Shown piece after piece: positions 25,355 through 38,415 of a DNA stretch of 64,000 bases (positions are counted from its first letter, which is position 1; each line of letters opens with the position of its first letter). The translations under genes and the position numbers were made by a program. The notes under the pieces are model-generated. The model was not told the origin of the DNA, made no database searches, and worked only from the letters and a program-made list of their open reading frames with translations. The DNA is from Ceratorhiza oryzae-sativae (Eukaryota > Basidiomycota > Agaricomycetes > Cantharellales > Ceratobasidiaceae), in contig JARWMV010000008.1 in assembly GCA_030998015.1 (NCBI GenBank), positions 62,001 through 126,000 on the forward strand, given 5' to 3'.

Positions 25355-27520
25355 ATGACAAGGTCAAGCTGCATACCAACCCACAGCGACCACGACATGG
25401 ATAAGGCTGACTCTGAGCCAACACCAAGCTACCTGGTGCATGGCCTCGTCACTCCTTCGAAGCATCTACCCGACGGAGAATTTGGAGGAACAGAGGCAAG
25501 ACGTCGGCTTGAGAATCAGATAATGAGAAGATTATATATACGGATGGCAATCCTAATCCTCATTTACATATTAAACTATGTGAGCCTTCTGCTATCAGCG
25601 CCATGCGTATACTAAGTAGCCCGGTATGGCGTTAGACAGAAACAACGCGGCCGCTGCCTGTTCGCATGGATCTGGGGGGGGGGGGGGATCTGGGCTTAGA
25701 AGCGCAGGAATTTGCCGCTTCGTTGTCAATTCTATGCGTTGCGTATATCGATGCCAATCCCGAGCAATATCTTCCTCAACTGTCAGTCCCGCTTGAACCT
25801 TTGAAAAACCACAACTTTAAGCCAGATTCTCCGGACGTCAGCGAGCCATCAACTATCTTCCAAAATGCATGTTGACATGGGGCATAATTTCTGTTAACGG
25901 GTATCACACACAAGTGGGTGTCGCCTCAATCATAGTATCGCTTCGATCTGAACCCCACCATCCCAATAGTTTTGTTGGGGAGTTGTTCACCAGGTTCTTC
26001 CTTGGGTCCGTGGAAGCTGCTTTCTTTCCCGGGGCACTCTTTCTGTTGTCTAAATAGTACAAGCGCGACGAACTCGGGCTGAGAACAGCAATATTATGCT
26101 GTGGTAAGACTGGTACCTATCACCATCAGTAGGCCTCAAATTTACGTTGTTCTCAAGAGCTAAGCTATTAAGGAACTCATTTGGCGAACTGCTTGCTGCA
26201 GGCACCCTGGATGGTATGCAAGGCAAGCGTGGGCACGCAGCGTGGAAGTGGGTTGTAATGTTTTGCCGTTATTTGCCTAGCCTAATATCTCCCATATGGT
26301 TCTTCTACATCGAAGGCCCGTTGACCATGACGGTAGCTGTGGCAGCCATCTTCATATTGCCTGATTTTCCGGGCACGACTCGTTGGTTATCGCCCGAAGA
26401 AAGGCGTCTAGCGGAAGTCGGATGGCCGAGGCAAGTGATGTTTTTTGTGATCCTCAAGTGGCTGACCATTGAGTATTTTGTAGGACGTTTGAGGGAAGTA
26501 GACAAAGGTGCTCCCAAAGAGGGGCATTTCCATGGCTTTTTATTGGCGATGAAGGATTGGAAAGTGTGGTGGCTTGCGATGGCACTAACTGGAGTTACGG
26601 TCAGTTTGACCTTCAAGGCATATTTCCATCAGTGCATTCGTCTTCTATTTTACACGCTGATACATTTGCTCTCTACTCTCAGCAACTGGGTTTCAACTTT
26701 TAGGATTCCTGCTTCAGCCACCATTGACCTTTTTCTGTCACACCTCTGTCCGCCACCCTGGGGTATGGTAGGAACATCTCCTTTCTCTTGTGCGCGTTGC
26801 CGTGGGCATTCGCAACGTCAGTTTATTGTCGTCATACCTCCCAATTATTGACGCATATATCGGATCTAGAACCATCGCTTTCGTGAACGCTCGATATGCT
26901 GACATGGCCGTGGAGCGATTGCACCGCTCTTTATAGGCATATTCGGGTTCATGATTGTTATTTCAACTATGAATACTGCCGCTCGATATATTTTGTGGTT
27001 CCTGGTATGTTGCCTTGCTCGTTTTGGGGCTGCCTAGTCAACGAGCGGTTCCACAAGTGGCTCAGGCATACACTAAACTCATTACCCTCTTATCCTGAAT
27101 ATCATATTCAATCCCCCGACCTCCTTCAAAACGAGCTCTGGCTTTAGCATTCATCTACGTGATCATACGTGTGGCCTAAGACCTGGCGACCCACTCTAAG
27201 CTGAAACCTCTTCCCCAAATTTATGATTCTACCAAGACCAATGATAGTATCGTAAATCCTCCGGCATTTGCATCTCTTGCTTTGGGTTGGCCAATTTCAT
27301 GGCATTCGGGATGAGAGTTCATTGATTTATCTTAACAAGCAAGTCAGCCACTGCTGCGATAGGATATATGACACATTATAAGGAACAGACGCATAGAGCG
27401 AGGCGAAGAGGTGAAGGAATGCGTGAAAGATTGGGTGCCATTGAAGAGGTGGGCCAGCTAGAGGATGTAACAGTCAAGGAGCTTCGAGAGAGGCGCAGAG
27501 AGTTCAGGTTCCCCTATTGA
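25355..27520 (+). pseudogene. MFS transporter, allantoate-permease (Dal5) family, decayed
   Basis: Twelve-helix major facilitator of the anion:cation symporter group that imports small organic acids, allantoate or vitamins. Recognisable pieces in order: MRRLYIRMAILILIYILNY, DRNNAAAA, LGLEAQEFAASLSIL, LFTRFFLGSVEAAFFPGALF, GMQGKRGHAAWKW, IEGPLTMTVAVAAIFILPDF, GTTRWLSPEERRLAEV, KDWKVWWLAMALTG, HGRGAIAPLFIGIFGFMIV, PRPPSKRALALAFI and a charged tail RERLGAIEEVGQLEDV. A 14-G run at 25674-25687 sits where one exon should encode the loop before helix 2. Further frame breaks occur near 26421 and 26900, and 27.0-27.3 kb contains stops. The number of breaks is too large for a single error, so I call it a pseudogene. 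Confidence 0.8.
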
Positions 27521-27666
27521 TCAATCGAGTGCCAGCCGAGAATGCTGTTTGAAGGTACGTGTATGGGTCTAGATATGTGGATCCCATAGTTTGTATTATA
27601 ACTATACACTGAAATGGCTGTTATACAAAAATGAAATGCCTGTACACTTGAAAAGATATCGAAAAC

Positions 27667-28991
27667 TTATGCTCTCACGCCTACTGCTGCCTCAGACTGC
27701 TGCTTTGCCTTTTTATTCAACTCGACCCGCTTTTGAAAGGCAAGTAACATCGCTTCGTATACCGTCCACCCGATAGCAGAGCTGCAGACCTTGCGGGTCA
27801 TTCGAAGGCTCATCCCGTTGAAGAAACCGAGGATGCCAGCTTCCTGTATCAGGTATACCTTATTAGGCAATTCAAATTCTGGTCTGCGCAATACGCACCC
27901 TCCAAACGGCGCCTACAGTACTGCGAAACCTGTTAAATTCAGGCTCAGAGCGCACCTGCATGCTTGTCTGGTTTACATTTCGAAATTTCGTCAGCGAGAC
28001 AATGGCAACATAGTGGTGATCATACCTTGACCATGTCGAATGGATGTGTCATGAGTGTCGCAAATGCACCAGCAAACATTCCTGCCCCACTGTGCATCAC
28101 TGCAGCCGTTCCTGGTACACTCGTGTCGAAAATCCTTTCTGCGTATCGTTTTGAATTATGTCTGTTATTGGAAGATCCGTAGCATACCTCCATAAGTCTT
28201 GGCGGCTTCGTATGAAGCTACGAACAGTCCTGCATATGGTGCATCCCGAAAGACTGATGGAAGGAACCCCTGCCACAAGCCACGAACACCATGCGTCTGG
28301 ACTAGTGAGGTAAGGCCTTGGGGTATCGATGTATACGCAAATGCACCGCTCTGATGCAAGTCATATAATAGGTTATATGCAAGGTTTAATCGGAATGAAG
28401 GGAACTTGCCTCAAATCGAGCCTTTAGCACCGCCAACGGGCTCAATAAAAATCCAACCGCGACTCGGGTGCAGGCGCCCGATATCAAGTTGGCTTGTGTT
28501 GAAAGTTTTGGGAGCGTGGTGCCCTTGTCTCCAGTGGAAGCTGCTGCCAGGGAGGGGACTTGGGCGAGGCGACCTCGAACAGACTGGAGTGCGTAAAAGT
28601 ATATGGCCACGCCTGGGACAGATCTAGAGAAATATGAAGATCCGGCTTGCTGACCCATCAAGGTCATGCCTAAACGCACCTAGCGACTGTTGGGGTGGTA
28701 CCTCGCCATAACCCCAAGACACCATTCTGCTCAATCACGCCTCGTGCAATTGTAAAAATCCCGCTTAGACCTCTAACGAATCATAAGGTTTGATATTTGG
28801 CGGAAATGGTGGATACGCACTTTCCCGAACCACCCCTTTGAAGCCGTGTCTTTAACAAGTCGAGAGGCTGAAGTGCCAACGACGAACAGAGGCCAGACAA
28901 AGCACCTAAATAAATCGTCAGAAAGTTGTTCATTTCTGGTAAATAAAACCATACCTGAAGCAAGGTGTTGTGGGATACTTATGGTCGACAT
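27667..28991 (-). CDS. HEM25: Mitochondrial glycine carrier (Hem25/SLC25A38)
   Basis: Inner-membrane carrier importing glycine for the first step of haem synthesis. Eight exons (introns 28906-28954, 28773-28820, 28624-28679, 28351-28409, 28139-28187, 27956-28025, 27859-27898) give 954 nt and 317 aa, all in frame. Three carrier repeats are visible: LQPLDLLKTRLQ, LSPLAVLKARFE and THPFDMVK. Subfamily marks are SGLCSSLALQP, ARSVPGVAIYF and LPSVFRDAPYAGLFVASYE. Intron 28351-28409 begins gcaagt instead of GT; no GT nearby keeps the frame. The last residues are Lys-rich. Start chosen because MSTISIPQHLASG joins the first repeat in phase. Confidence 0.9.
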
Positions 28992-29643
28992 GCGTGTCGT
29001 GAAGAGGTGGTGGACTGGTGCACGTTTGAAATTTCCGGTTACGTCACAACGAGTTATTGATCGACAATCTTATCTTATCTCACGTTCTCTGGGGGTGTTG
29101 ACGACGAGTGGGATTTTTATACGCAACGCATGCACTCGGATGCGGAGCGACGCGCGTTGACTTTGTGATTCAAACGGACAGAAACTTCCACCTAAAGCTC
29201 ACCTAACAGTTGGAATAGGAACCTGAATCCGTGCGGCGGCGAAACCCGCCTGCTCGGGCATTCTATTGCGAATCTCGGCTCGGACATGGAGATACACCAT
29301 ATAACAAGTGTTCTGTAGACTTGGCTACAGGTGTTAAATGCGCCGCCTATATAATACAGATGTCGTAATGTTATTGTCAAGCCAGGCTATGATATATGCA
29401 CTCAGCAGTGAATACCCACTTGCGAGGCTATCGATGCACACTTACAGCGTTTGACACGACACCCAACACATTTGACGCCCATACGTAATGATGAACGGTA
29501 TAAGATGGTTATTTTCTTCCAGATTGGTCACAAGCTTACGCAAATTATGACTAGGTAAAAGCATAGTTCCATAAACTAGCGAGGAAACAAACGAGGGTCT
29601 ATGGTCAGACATTTTGAAGTATGCAACAAATACGAAGGGGTTA
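28992..29643. other. Intergenic, nothing recognised
   Basis: Upstream region of HEM25 and downstream region of the TPR gene. No exon, repeat or RNA gene was seen. Confidence 0.5.
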
Positions 29644-32600
29644 TCACAGAGAATCACCACCCGCCATCAACTCTCGCAGCCCGTCTCCCGTGGTTGATTC
29701 CCCCAGCGCGCGATGGCGGAAGCGCAAGGTCAAGGCTCTGCCAAACGCGTCCAGCCGAGGTTGGCGACGATACGGGTTGGCTACCGTCAGATTCAAGGCG
29801 ATCTCGAGGAACGCGATCGCGTCGTCAAGGTCCTCACTATTTCCATCATTGACAAACTTGGCAATCAATGCCCGTGCAAGACGTTCTCCGACCCACGGCT
29901 GGTCCGGAGATACATAAGGAACCTCTTGTACCGCCTCTTCCAAGTACCTGTGCGCAGCATCGAGGTCGGCTCGGTCACGAAGCGCTCGTACCGAGCGAGC
30001 AGCACCTCTGCGAGGAAGGTAGAGGCAATAGGATAATGGATGGAGCCCTCAATGGTCCGGTTGACGGCTTCCTGGGCGAGCGATAACGCTTGCTCTAGAC
30101 GATCGTCGTACTCTTGTCGCCCAGTCTGGTAGCAAGCAAACAAGACCCGAGCGCGATTCTCGGTATACTTTGGCTCACGCTCTATCGCGACGTGCGCGCT
30201 CGCAGCCGCGTCGAGGTGCTCGAGAGCCTTTTCCGCATCCTCGGCATCCGAGAGGTACTCGAATCTAGCAAGGTGCAATCGGCTCATAACCGAACGAATA
30301 TCCGCGTATTTGGGACCCGCGGGCGAGGCAGAGGCATTCAGTGCCTTTTGGCAATAGTCAAGCGCGTCATCGCCGGCGGTCTTGGACGCGTCGTACAGGT
30401 ACCGATCGAGGGAAGCGGCGCCGAGTTCGTACAGCACGTCACAATATGACTCGTGAGCGGGGTCGGATTTGAGGATATCGTACGCCTTCAAGAGAGAATC
30501 GTTGATAGCCGCTTCAAGGTCTGGGATGTCGTTGAAAGCCTCAAACTTGACTCGCATCATTCGGCCTAGATTCAGGTAGCTAGAGACATCAAGCACTTCA
30601 GAACCTGGTGCGAGAAGCTCGGCCGCTCGGCCATATAGCTCGATGGCGTCATCCAAATCATCGACGTCACCGTAAGCAGCAAACTTTTCAGAGAGTTTGT
30701 TCGCCTCTTGGGAGAGTTCCTTTGCCCTGGCCGTCGGGTTGAGTGAAGTATCCGCGACAGTGGCAGGTGGTGTATGCACGCTCTCGCTGTCCGCCGCCGA
30801 TTCCGATTCGTCAGCCGATTCGACTTCGGGGCCAACGCTGGTCGCTTCGGATGCTCCCAGTTTGGGAGGCTCGGAAATGAGTAATTGAATATCAGGTACC
30901 GCGGGTTGATGCACAGAGTCCAGGCCTGACGCGATAGTTTCCGGCTGCTCCACCACCCTCACCACCTCGCTCGTCTCCATGTCTGCAACGCCCGTAGGCG
31001 CTGCTGGGGGCGCTGAAAGTGTGGGAGCATGCTCCGGTGTCGCTGGCTCGTCGATTGATTGCTCTGGCTGAGATGACACGGTGTTGGACGTAATATGGGC
31101 TAGGGTGGCTGGCTCTGCAGGCTGGTCACTGGAAACTGGTTTCGGGCTGATTGAATCGACAGAAGCTAGGGCAGCAACAATGGGTAGTTTAGCTTCGACT
31201 GGCTGGGTTAATGGAGCATCTCGAGCATCGATTTCGGCTGCTTGAGGAGCCTGCTCGAGCTCGTTTTCTGTCTGTTCCTTTTGCGCCTCTTGAGCCGGAG
31301 GGACGATGGCTGGGTGCTCGACTGCCGGCTCTTTGGGAAGAACGCTTTCCTCGTGCGTCACCGCGTGCTCCTCTGGCCCGAGTGGGAGACTAGGTTGGGC
31401 ATCTGCTTTATTTCGCCCCACTGATCAATATTAGGACCATTCGAATCATCGTAGGAAACTCACCAGTGACTGGCGCCTCAAGGGGTTCCAAGCTCGGAAC
31501 AGATGGAATTTCAGGCTCGGTCGCGAGTGTTGCTGGTTCCCTCGGGCAGGGCCTCTTGTTGGAGTTCAAGCGCTGGCTGCTCGGGTTCTGGCGCAACGTG
31601 CACGTCGTGGGTTCCGCGGGCTGCTCGAGTTTTTCGACTTGCGAGTCGGCCTCGACCGCCTCTTGAACGAGTACCGCGGTTGCACGACTGGCGCCTCGGG
31701 AACGTCTGAAATACTCACATCAGTCGAATAGAACACGTACGACCGATCCAGCACGCACCTTTTGTCCGAGGCTCTGGCTCCTCCGCAGAGGCTTGCTCGA
31801 CTGCAGGCTGGTCGGCTTCGCGGGACAGGGTGAACCTCTTGCTTTGCCTGATCGTTCTCAGGCTCGCGTGTCGGCTCAGCCTCGGGCACAGGGGTCTCGC
31901 CGGCTTGCACGACCTCGGTGCGAACCAGAGTAGCCGACTCGAGCTCGGGTCGAGGGCCGGAGTCCGAAACCCTCGTGAGTGTGTCTTCGTGCACCACACC
32001 AGGTGGTGTGGCCCCGATCGTAGCATCGACGGGTGGAGCTGGGTGCGGCTCAACCTCGGACGCGGGACCCGATTCTGAAACAGCGAGGACCACGTTTGAG
32101 ACTGGTCGATCGATGGTCTCTGTGGGAAGGGGATTCGGCGCCTCGTGGACTGGTTCGCTCGTTGGCTGCTCGACCTTGGGCTCGGACGAGAGCTGTTCAG
32201 GCTCTGGCGCTGCTTCGGAGTCCACTGGCGCCGGGCTGACGTGCGTCTGCTCGTCTGGTACATCGGCCGCCGGTTTGCCAGCTGGCACAGGTTCCGGGCA
32301 TTCTCATCGTCTTGAACAGGCAACGCCTCGTCTAGACACAAAGGACAATCAGTACAAAGAAATAAAACAGGCACAGACCAACGCACCTTGTGCCTGCTTC
32401 GCGGCGTCTACAACCGGAACGGATGCGGGGCTTATCTCGGTGTCAGGCTCTGCCGGTTCCTCGACCTCATTCCCGGGCGCTTTGTCCTGGCGCGATTCGA
32501 GAGCGTCTGATGGGGAACCGCTGTCGTTTGAGGGACTGACATCCTCCCAGCTGTCGGTGGTGAGGTCCGAGACCGGCGTGTCGACTCCCGGCGGGGATGG

Positions 32601-34127
32601 ACGATGGCCCACGTCGAGGCGCTCCGGCTCGGGATAAGCACAAACGGTGTGCTGGGCTCGGTCGTGGGCGTCTGGCCTTCCAGGGCGGTTTCGTCGATTG
32701 GGAAGGATCGAGAAGCTCGATTGGTGGTCTGGCCGGCGAGAATGGGGTTGTACGAGACTCCCCTCGGAATGGGCAGTGTTTCTTGAACGGGTGTCGTCGA
32801 TTCGTCGTCGACCAGGGTGTCAGTGACGGACTCCGAGGCTGAATTGGGAGAGTCGTCCTCGAACGCGGGATGAGGCGACATTGGTTCGAGGGGGACGGGG
32901 CTCATAGCCGGAGTCGCATCGAAAATGCTGGGTGCATACGCGCCTGGGACCTTGGGCGAAATCGGCGAGAGGGCTGACGGACCGGAGATGACGTTGACCG
33001 AAGGGACAGTGACAACTGGGGCGAGACCGGTGGAGGGTGGTTTGGGAAACAGGTCGAGTTCCAAACCAGGCGTGATGGGCGTTTCTGTCGGGGTTTTGTT
33101 GTCGACCGGGGTGGTCAAGTCCTCGACTGACTGGCTCGGGGTGAGGCTGGTCTCACTGGGGGCGTAGGCGCCAGGGAGACGGAGGGGGTTAGGGCGACGA
33201 TCGTCGTCCGTGCGAGCGTTTGGAACATCCCCCGCGCTGGTCGAGTATATCGGGCAAGCGTCTTGGTTCGGGACATCCCCCGGGAATGACGTGTGCGGGG
33301 AAACAGAGTGCACGCGGGGGATCTCTGGATGGTCAAAGGGCGACGGACGCTCGAACCTCGGGGTGGGCTCGTCGGGGGCGATGAAAATTTCTGGCACGTT
33401 TGTCTGCGGGCGCTGGTCGGGCTGGGGGTTGGGCAAGGGCTCGGGAGAGGGGCCGGGCTCCATGGCATGCGGATGGATGGCCGGGGAAGCACCATTGCTG
33501 GGAACGAGGCTCTGGACGCTGGCGAAAAACGCGCCGGGGACCTTGGGCGTCGGAGCGATGCTCGACGTTGCCGAGGGGGGTTCGTCGTACGGCGTGCCCG
33601 GGATGGTCGCACGCGGGCTGACTGTAGACACGTTGCGTGAATTGATTTCGAATGGCGCAAAGGGAAGAACCTACTTTGGGGACTGAGGCTTCCGGGACGA
33701 GGTCGCGCGACTGGGAAAACATGTCGTAAAATACGTCAAACACGGCCGGGACTGGTCACGCGCGCGACTTACGATCTGCGATGCTGTCGAGGCTGGTGTC
33801 GAGATCGGACGGCGCCACGTCGTGTTCCTCGGGGAGATGGGTGAGGAGCGCGCTGGATCGCCGGTCGGCGGCGGGGCTGGGGCTGGGGCTGCGGTCGCCG
33901 AGGGCGAGCTCGCGCATGAACGCGTCGCAGAGCGGGCGCGGGGCGTGGGCGAGCTGGTCGTCGATGAGCCTGCGGGAGCGGCGGACCTTTTTGAGGCAGG
34001 CGCGGAACCAGTCGAGCTCCCACTGGCAGGCGGGGTGGGCGGCGACATGGAGCTTGAGGGTGGCCTCGAAGACGCGGGCGGCCTCCTGGTCGGGGTTGTT
34101 GGTGTTGCTGGGGTGGCGCGTGCGCAT
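29644..34127 (-). CDS. Large Pro/Glu/Ser-rich protein with C-terminal TPR repeats, frame heavily broken
   Basis: Function unknown. Exon 1 (34127-33773) encodes a compact N-terminal domain (WELDWFRACLKKVRRSRRLI). A 36-nt exon (33710-33675) follows, then a long low-complexity region with a recurring motif: PKVPGAFFAS, LPGAYAPSE and PKVPGAYAPS. An acidic Pro/Glu region (about 33.0-30.9 kb) leads into helical TPR-like repeats (DVDDLDDAIELYGRAAELL, PDLEAAINDSLLKAYDIL, DAEKALEHLDAAASAHV, DRLEQALSLAQEAVNR), ending at 29644. TPRs bind partner proteins. Plausible protein sequence switches frame near 32630, 32297, 31825, 31685, 31605, 31510 and 29970. The low-complexity part is therefore either badly sequenced or decaying. 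The TPR part stays in one frame for over 1.4 kb. Confidence 0.65.
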
Positions 34128-34572
34128 CGTCGAGCTGGCGGGAGGAAATGTCGCACAGGCACGGTCCGCGGCATATTTAAACAGTTCAGACACGAATAAG
34201 GATCTCCGATGCACGGAAAGGGCTCCTGTCCGGCTCGTCGCCCCGTGATGTGCACGAGGCGCCCAGGTCGCCCATTCCCGCGCGCACGAGCGAGAAACCG
34301 GGGGCGACTGCCGTCTTGGTCGTCGCACGTGCACCGTCCGACGTTCGAGACTGCCTGATCGCCGGTCCGCGCCAGTGCTCCTGCCATATCCGGCGCTGCA
34401 CCTGCCAACCACAGCCCTGCCGATGCCGGTTCCCACTGGTCTCAGGGCGCCTCAGGACCTGCGTCATGCGTCCCGGTCATGCGGTAAACACGCCCTCGCC
34501 CGCCGATATAACCTTCCGTGGTCCGTCCCTCGCACCCGTCTTCTCCCTCTCTCTGCACTCGCCCCCCCTACC

Positions 34573-36727
34573 ATGGCCATCGTCCGCCCCCGCAACATCG
34601 TCATCCTCTGCGACGGCACCGGCAAAAACGGTGCCCACGACTCGGCCCGCGACGACCCCGTCACCAACATCTGGAGGCTCTGTATGTCGTCCTCGGCCCT
34701 CTTTTCATGAATAGCGTATTCATAAATGCTCCAGACAACGCCATCCAGCCCGTCGACGACGACGTGGTCGAGTACTTTCCTGGCGTCGGCGCAGACCATG
34801 CCAAGGCAACCACCAGCGACCTGCTGGCACGCACCTTTGGCCACACCGCTGGTAAGTTTCCCGCCACCAGATCTTATCGGGCCTCGAACCGACTTGGCCG
34901 TTTTCAGTCCACTCGATCAGGAAGATCTACATGACCATCGCAGCCAAGTACCAGGACGGGGATTGCGTCAGGCAAGTCCAGGCGCTCCCTCTCTCCGATT
35001 CTTCTGACCATTCGATCCCAACGCTACAGTTTGTTCGGCTACTCCCGCGGCGCATTCATCGTCCGCAAGGTCGCTTCCCTCATCGCAAGTTCTTTCGTCA
35101 TTTCCACGTTGCAGCCCAATGTCTAAAACCGTTTTGGGATTCCAGGGTGCCCTCGGATTGATCACCGATGAAGCAGAGTTCAACAAGTACTGGAAGGCTC
35201 TCGAGCACAAGTTGCCCGGCAGGCGCAACGCCCCTCGGCCGACCAATCCTCGTCACATTCCTATCAGGTTAGCCCATTCACTCGATACATGAATCTTTTC
35301 TGATTCCCCTTTAGCTGTGTCGGTGTCTGGGACACCGTTGGTGCGTCGACCCTTGTCCCGTAAACGCCCTCAACTCAATCTTTTTCAGGTGCGGTCCGAC
35401 CTCGAGTCATCCGCGAGACCCTCAATCTTCTTACCATCCCCGATGACGAGTATGTCTCTCTGTCTGTGCCTGGGTTCGACACTAACGGCCATGCAGTCTC
35501 CCCGACATTGTCGAATCGGCCCTGCACGCTGTTGCGTATCACGAAAACCGCAAGCTCTTTGACGTCGTCTTGTTCAATGGACAAAACAGCGAGAAGCAAC
35601 TCTGCAAGCAGGTCAGTTGAATCCATCCTATCCGTTCATGCTCTCTCCAACACTCGACCCTTCAGACATGCTTCCCAGGCGCCCATGCAGATGTGGGCGG
35701 AGGCGGTGAGCAGAGGAACACCTTGCCGGACGTCTCACTCGACTGGATGATGGTATGTCTATAGTACTGCCTCGCTTTGCTCATCTGACAGCTCCTTGCA
35801 GCGCAACATGCCTGCGTCGATCAAGCGTCTCCCGCTCGCGCTCGTCTCCGAGGTGCCAGCGGATCACCCACTGCTGAGCGCGTTCCACTCTTCTCCCGCG
35901 TGGAAGCGTGTTCCCGATGCGCTTTTCCGACGCGAGTACTTGCCTGCCGTGGACGGTTTGCATCGACACCGAACCCTCAACGGTCTCGCCTCGCCAAACT
36001 CTCCGTACTTGCTCAGTCACGACTGGGTTCTGGACGAGGATTGGGACGTCGAGGAGGTGGTAAGTATATTACTCCCAACCTCAATAATCAGTGCTGATTC
36101 GAGCCTATTCAGCCAAACGTCGCGCCCCAACAGAAATCCGCCATCCGTCGGTTCACGGATATGGTCAGGTCAAACGCCCGAGGAGCGCCTGCGCCCATCT
36201 CCATCCCACCGGTCCCGGCCATGCCCTCGATCCCGTCTACGACAGAGCCAGAACCACTCCGCCGTCCCATGGTCCGTGTTTTGTTCGGCTAGTCCATGAC
36301 CGTACTGACTCTGTCAACAGCACGTCCGTCCAGACTCGGAATCGACCCAACAAACAGACGCCACCACGGACGAACCTGCCGACACGGCTTCGACGCCGCG
36401 CACGTCCATCTGTCCATCGATCTGGAGCCCACCATTCCGGAAGAGTGCAAGGATGAGCAGCCTGACGAACTCGAGCCCGAACCTGAACCTGCCGTCGAAA
36501 AGGCCGAGCCTGCACCGGCGCCAGTCGTTCAGCCGTCCGAGCCGATCCAACAGGCTGTCGATCCAAAGCCCGTCGCCAACCCCGAGCCGATTTCCGAAAA
36601 GCCTATGCCCGAGTCCGAAAAGGCTGCAGCACCGGTAGCTGCATCCAACCCTGTCGCGAAGCCCAAGAAGGGCCTCATCAGGAGGATCAAAGGCTTTTTC
36701 CGCAAGGCACTCTGCACAGGTCGGTAA
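34573..36727 (+). CDS. DUF2235 (Tle1-like alpha/beta hydrolase), with Pro/Glu-rich tail
   Basis: DUF2235 proteins resemble phospholipases; the catalytic Ser lies in a GxSxG motif. Twelve exons give MAIVRPRNIVILCDGTGKNG, TNIWRLYNA, LFGYSRGAFIVRKVASLI (nucleophile in GYSRG), VGVWDTVGAV, FPGAHADVGGGGEQ and LPDVSLDWMM, all family landmarks. Introns are 34682-34734, 34852-34907, 34972-35029, 35085-35145, 35268-35314, 35341-35388, 35450-35496, 35612-35665, 35753-35801, 36060-36112 and 36272-36320. Introns three and four both start gcaagt (GC-AG). The last exon changes frame around 36380-36420; after that it reads as an acidic EP-rich tail ending in the basic segment KKGLIRRIKGFFRKAL, which could bind membrane. 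445 bp separates it from the divergent TPR gene. Confidence 0.88.
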
Positions 36728-38415
36728 AAGATGTTTTGGTTGGGGCAATTTTTTTTTTAAGCTTTGGTCCCGGTTCTGGTACATATTTGTCTTGAGAATC
36801 CCTAAACCTATCTGTCCTTTCTCGGTTTGATTTTCGTGATTGATGGCTGTCGTGGCACTCTATAGTTGTCGGATGCTTGGCATTCGTCCCCTTGTCTATT
36901 CGTACGAACTTATTGGATGATATCCATGTTTTGACAACCCCCCTCTGTTATTTGCGTGCTATATGGTTCCGATTGGGTTTGGATATCCTAGGGTCATGTT
37001 TTATTCCTCTTGTCTCTATGTTGATGGACGTAATCGTATGATGCCCTGTCATGCAAACTCTATCATTTTCTTTTACGTATTCATTTCATTCCCCTGGCTC
37101 AGCTGACCAGTGCCAAACGTTGGATCCTCGTGGATCCCAAGTGAACATCTCGGATTAATCAGACTCTAACGAGGCGAACAGGATATCCGAGGTCAGACGT
37201 ATCGCATACAGCTACCGCCCATGCGCTCTACGCATGGCTTATGCTCGCACAGCCCATCCCACAACAAGTTCTAGGTCCTTTTCATACGAGATCCGCATAG
37301 CCGAACAGTTTAACGACCTCCGTCTATCGTACGGACATCCTTTTTCTCATACGGGAATGGCATAAAGTTTTTCCCTCTTGCAAGGAAAGTTTGCACACGA
37401 AGAATCGCCCATGCACGACTGAAACAAGGAACGAGTAAAAAAAAAAAAGGAAAAAGAATAGAATTCGATGCAAGTCAACCGCGAGGCGCGGGTTCTTTTT
37501 TCGGACATGCTTCGTGCGTGGGCGCTGGCGATTCGTGTGCTAAAAGAGTGGAATATTCTAGTCTGGGTGACACGTTTCGGTCGCGGCGTCTTGATCGGCG
37601 CCAAACCGGCCCGTCACTTGAAATCGTCCATCATGCCATGAGCCCCGACGTAGACTGTGCCGGTACCGTCACGCCGACCACGTTGGCCGACTTGCGTAAG
37701 TGACCGGCTCGCCAGACAACAACCCGGTTCTCTCCGTCGGGGGATGTTGCATTGGGTCAGCCCGGGTAGTTTTGGGGTTCATTGTGGCGTCGGCATGATA
37801 TAGTTGTATCAGGTACTCGGAATGATTTTAATAGCCATTGATAGCCACGAAACTGACGCTGGTTTCTGGAAGAACATGTTGATTACACATAATACATTTT
37901 ACTATCCACAAGAATCAACGGTCAAGCTTGAAAATACCGAGTACCGAAAGCATCTCTCCCGCTTTTGGTCGCCATGGTGAAAGCCAAGCCAAAGGCCTCG
38001 ACACACATGTGCACCCCATTAGCAAGCGTTGACTCGGGTATCCCGAGACTGGAATCAGAGTGGGTGGTAGCAGAAATTAGCTTTCGTCATCACAAACATG
38101 ATATGATTGATCTAATTAAAGGTATACATGCGTGTTGGCGACTCATTCGGGGCCTCGGCACGTTGATCGGGTTGGGTCGATGACCTCTTACCTCAGCCCC
38201 ACAGCTCGCCTATTTAGGCAATCAACGTGACTATATGCGCATACCCCCTAGGGTTCAAGGTCTGATATATGACTTCATTCTTCAAAGACCAGAAAAAATG
38301 TCCTGGTAATAGGGGGAGAAGGTGTAATAAAAAGGCGAGATGGGGGGCCTCAGCCTTCTCCCGACCGCGATCTTTGTTAAACCCTCTCCAGAGAATATTT
38401 ACCAAAGTTCGCATA
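36728..38415. other. Intergenic, 1.7 kb, nothing recognised
   Basis: 3' flank of the DUF2235 gene with T-rich stretches, then unremarkable sequence. Short ORFs (for example 37347-37604 minus) lack codon bias or motifs. Confidence 0.5.

Noticed and set aside
31918..33686. Long plus-strand ORFs (31918-32637, 33210-33686) opposite the TPR gene.
   Set aside because: They mirror GC-rich minus-strand coding sequence; no motif or splice structure of their own.
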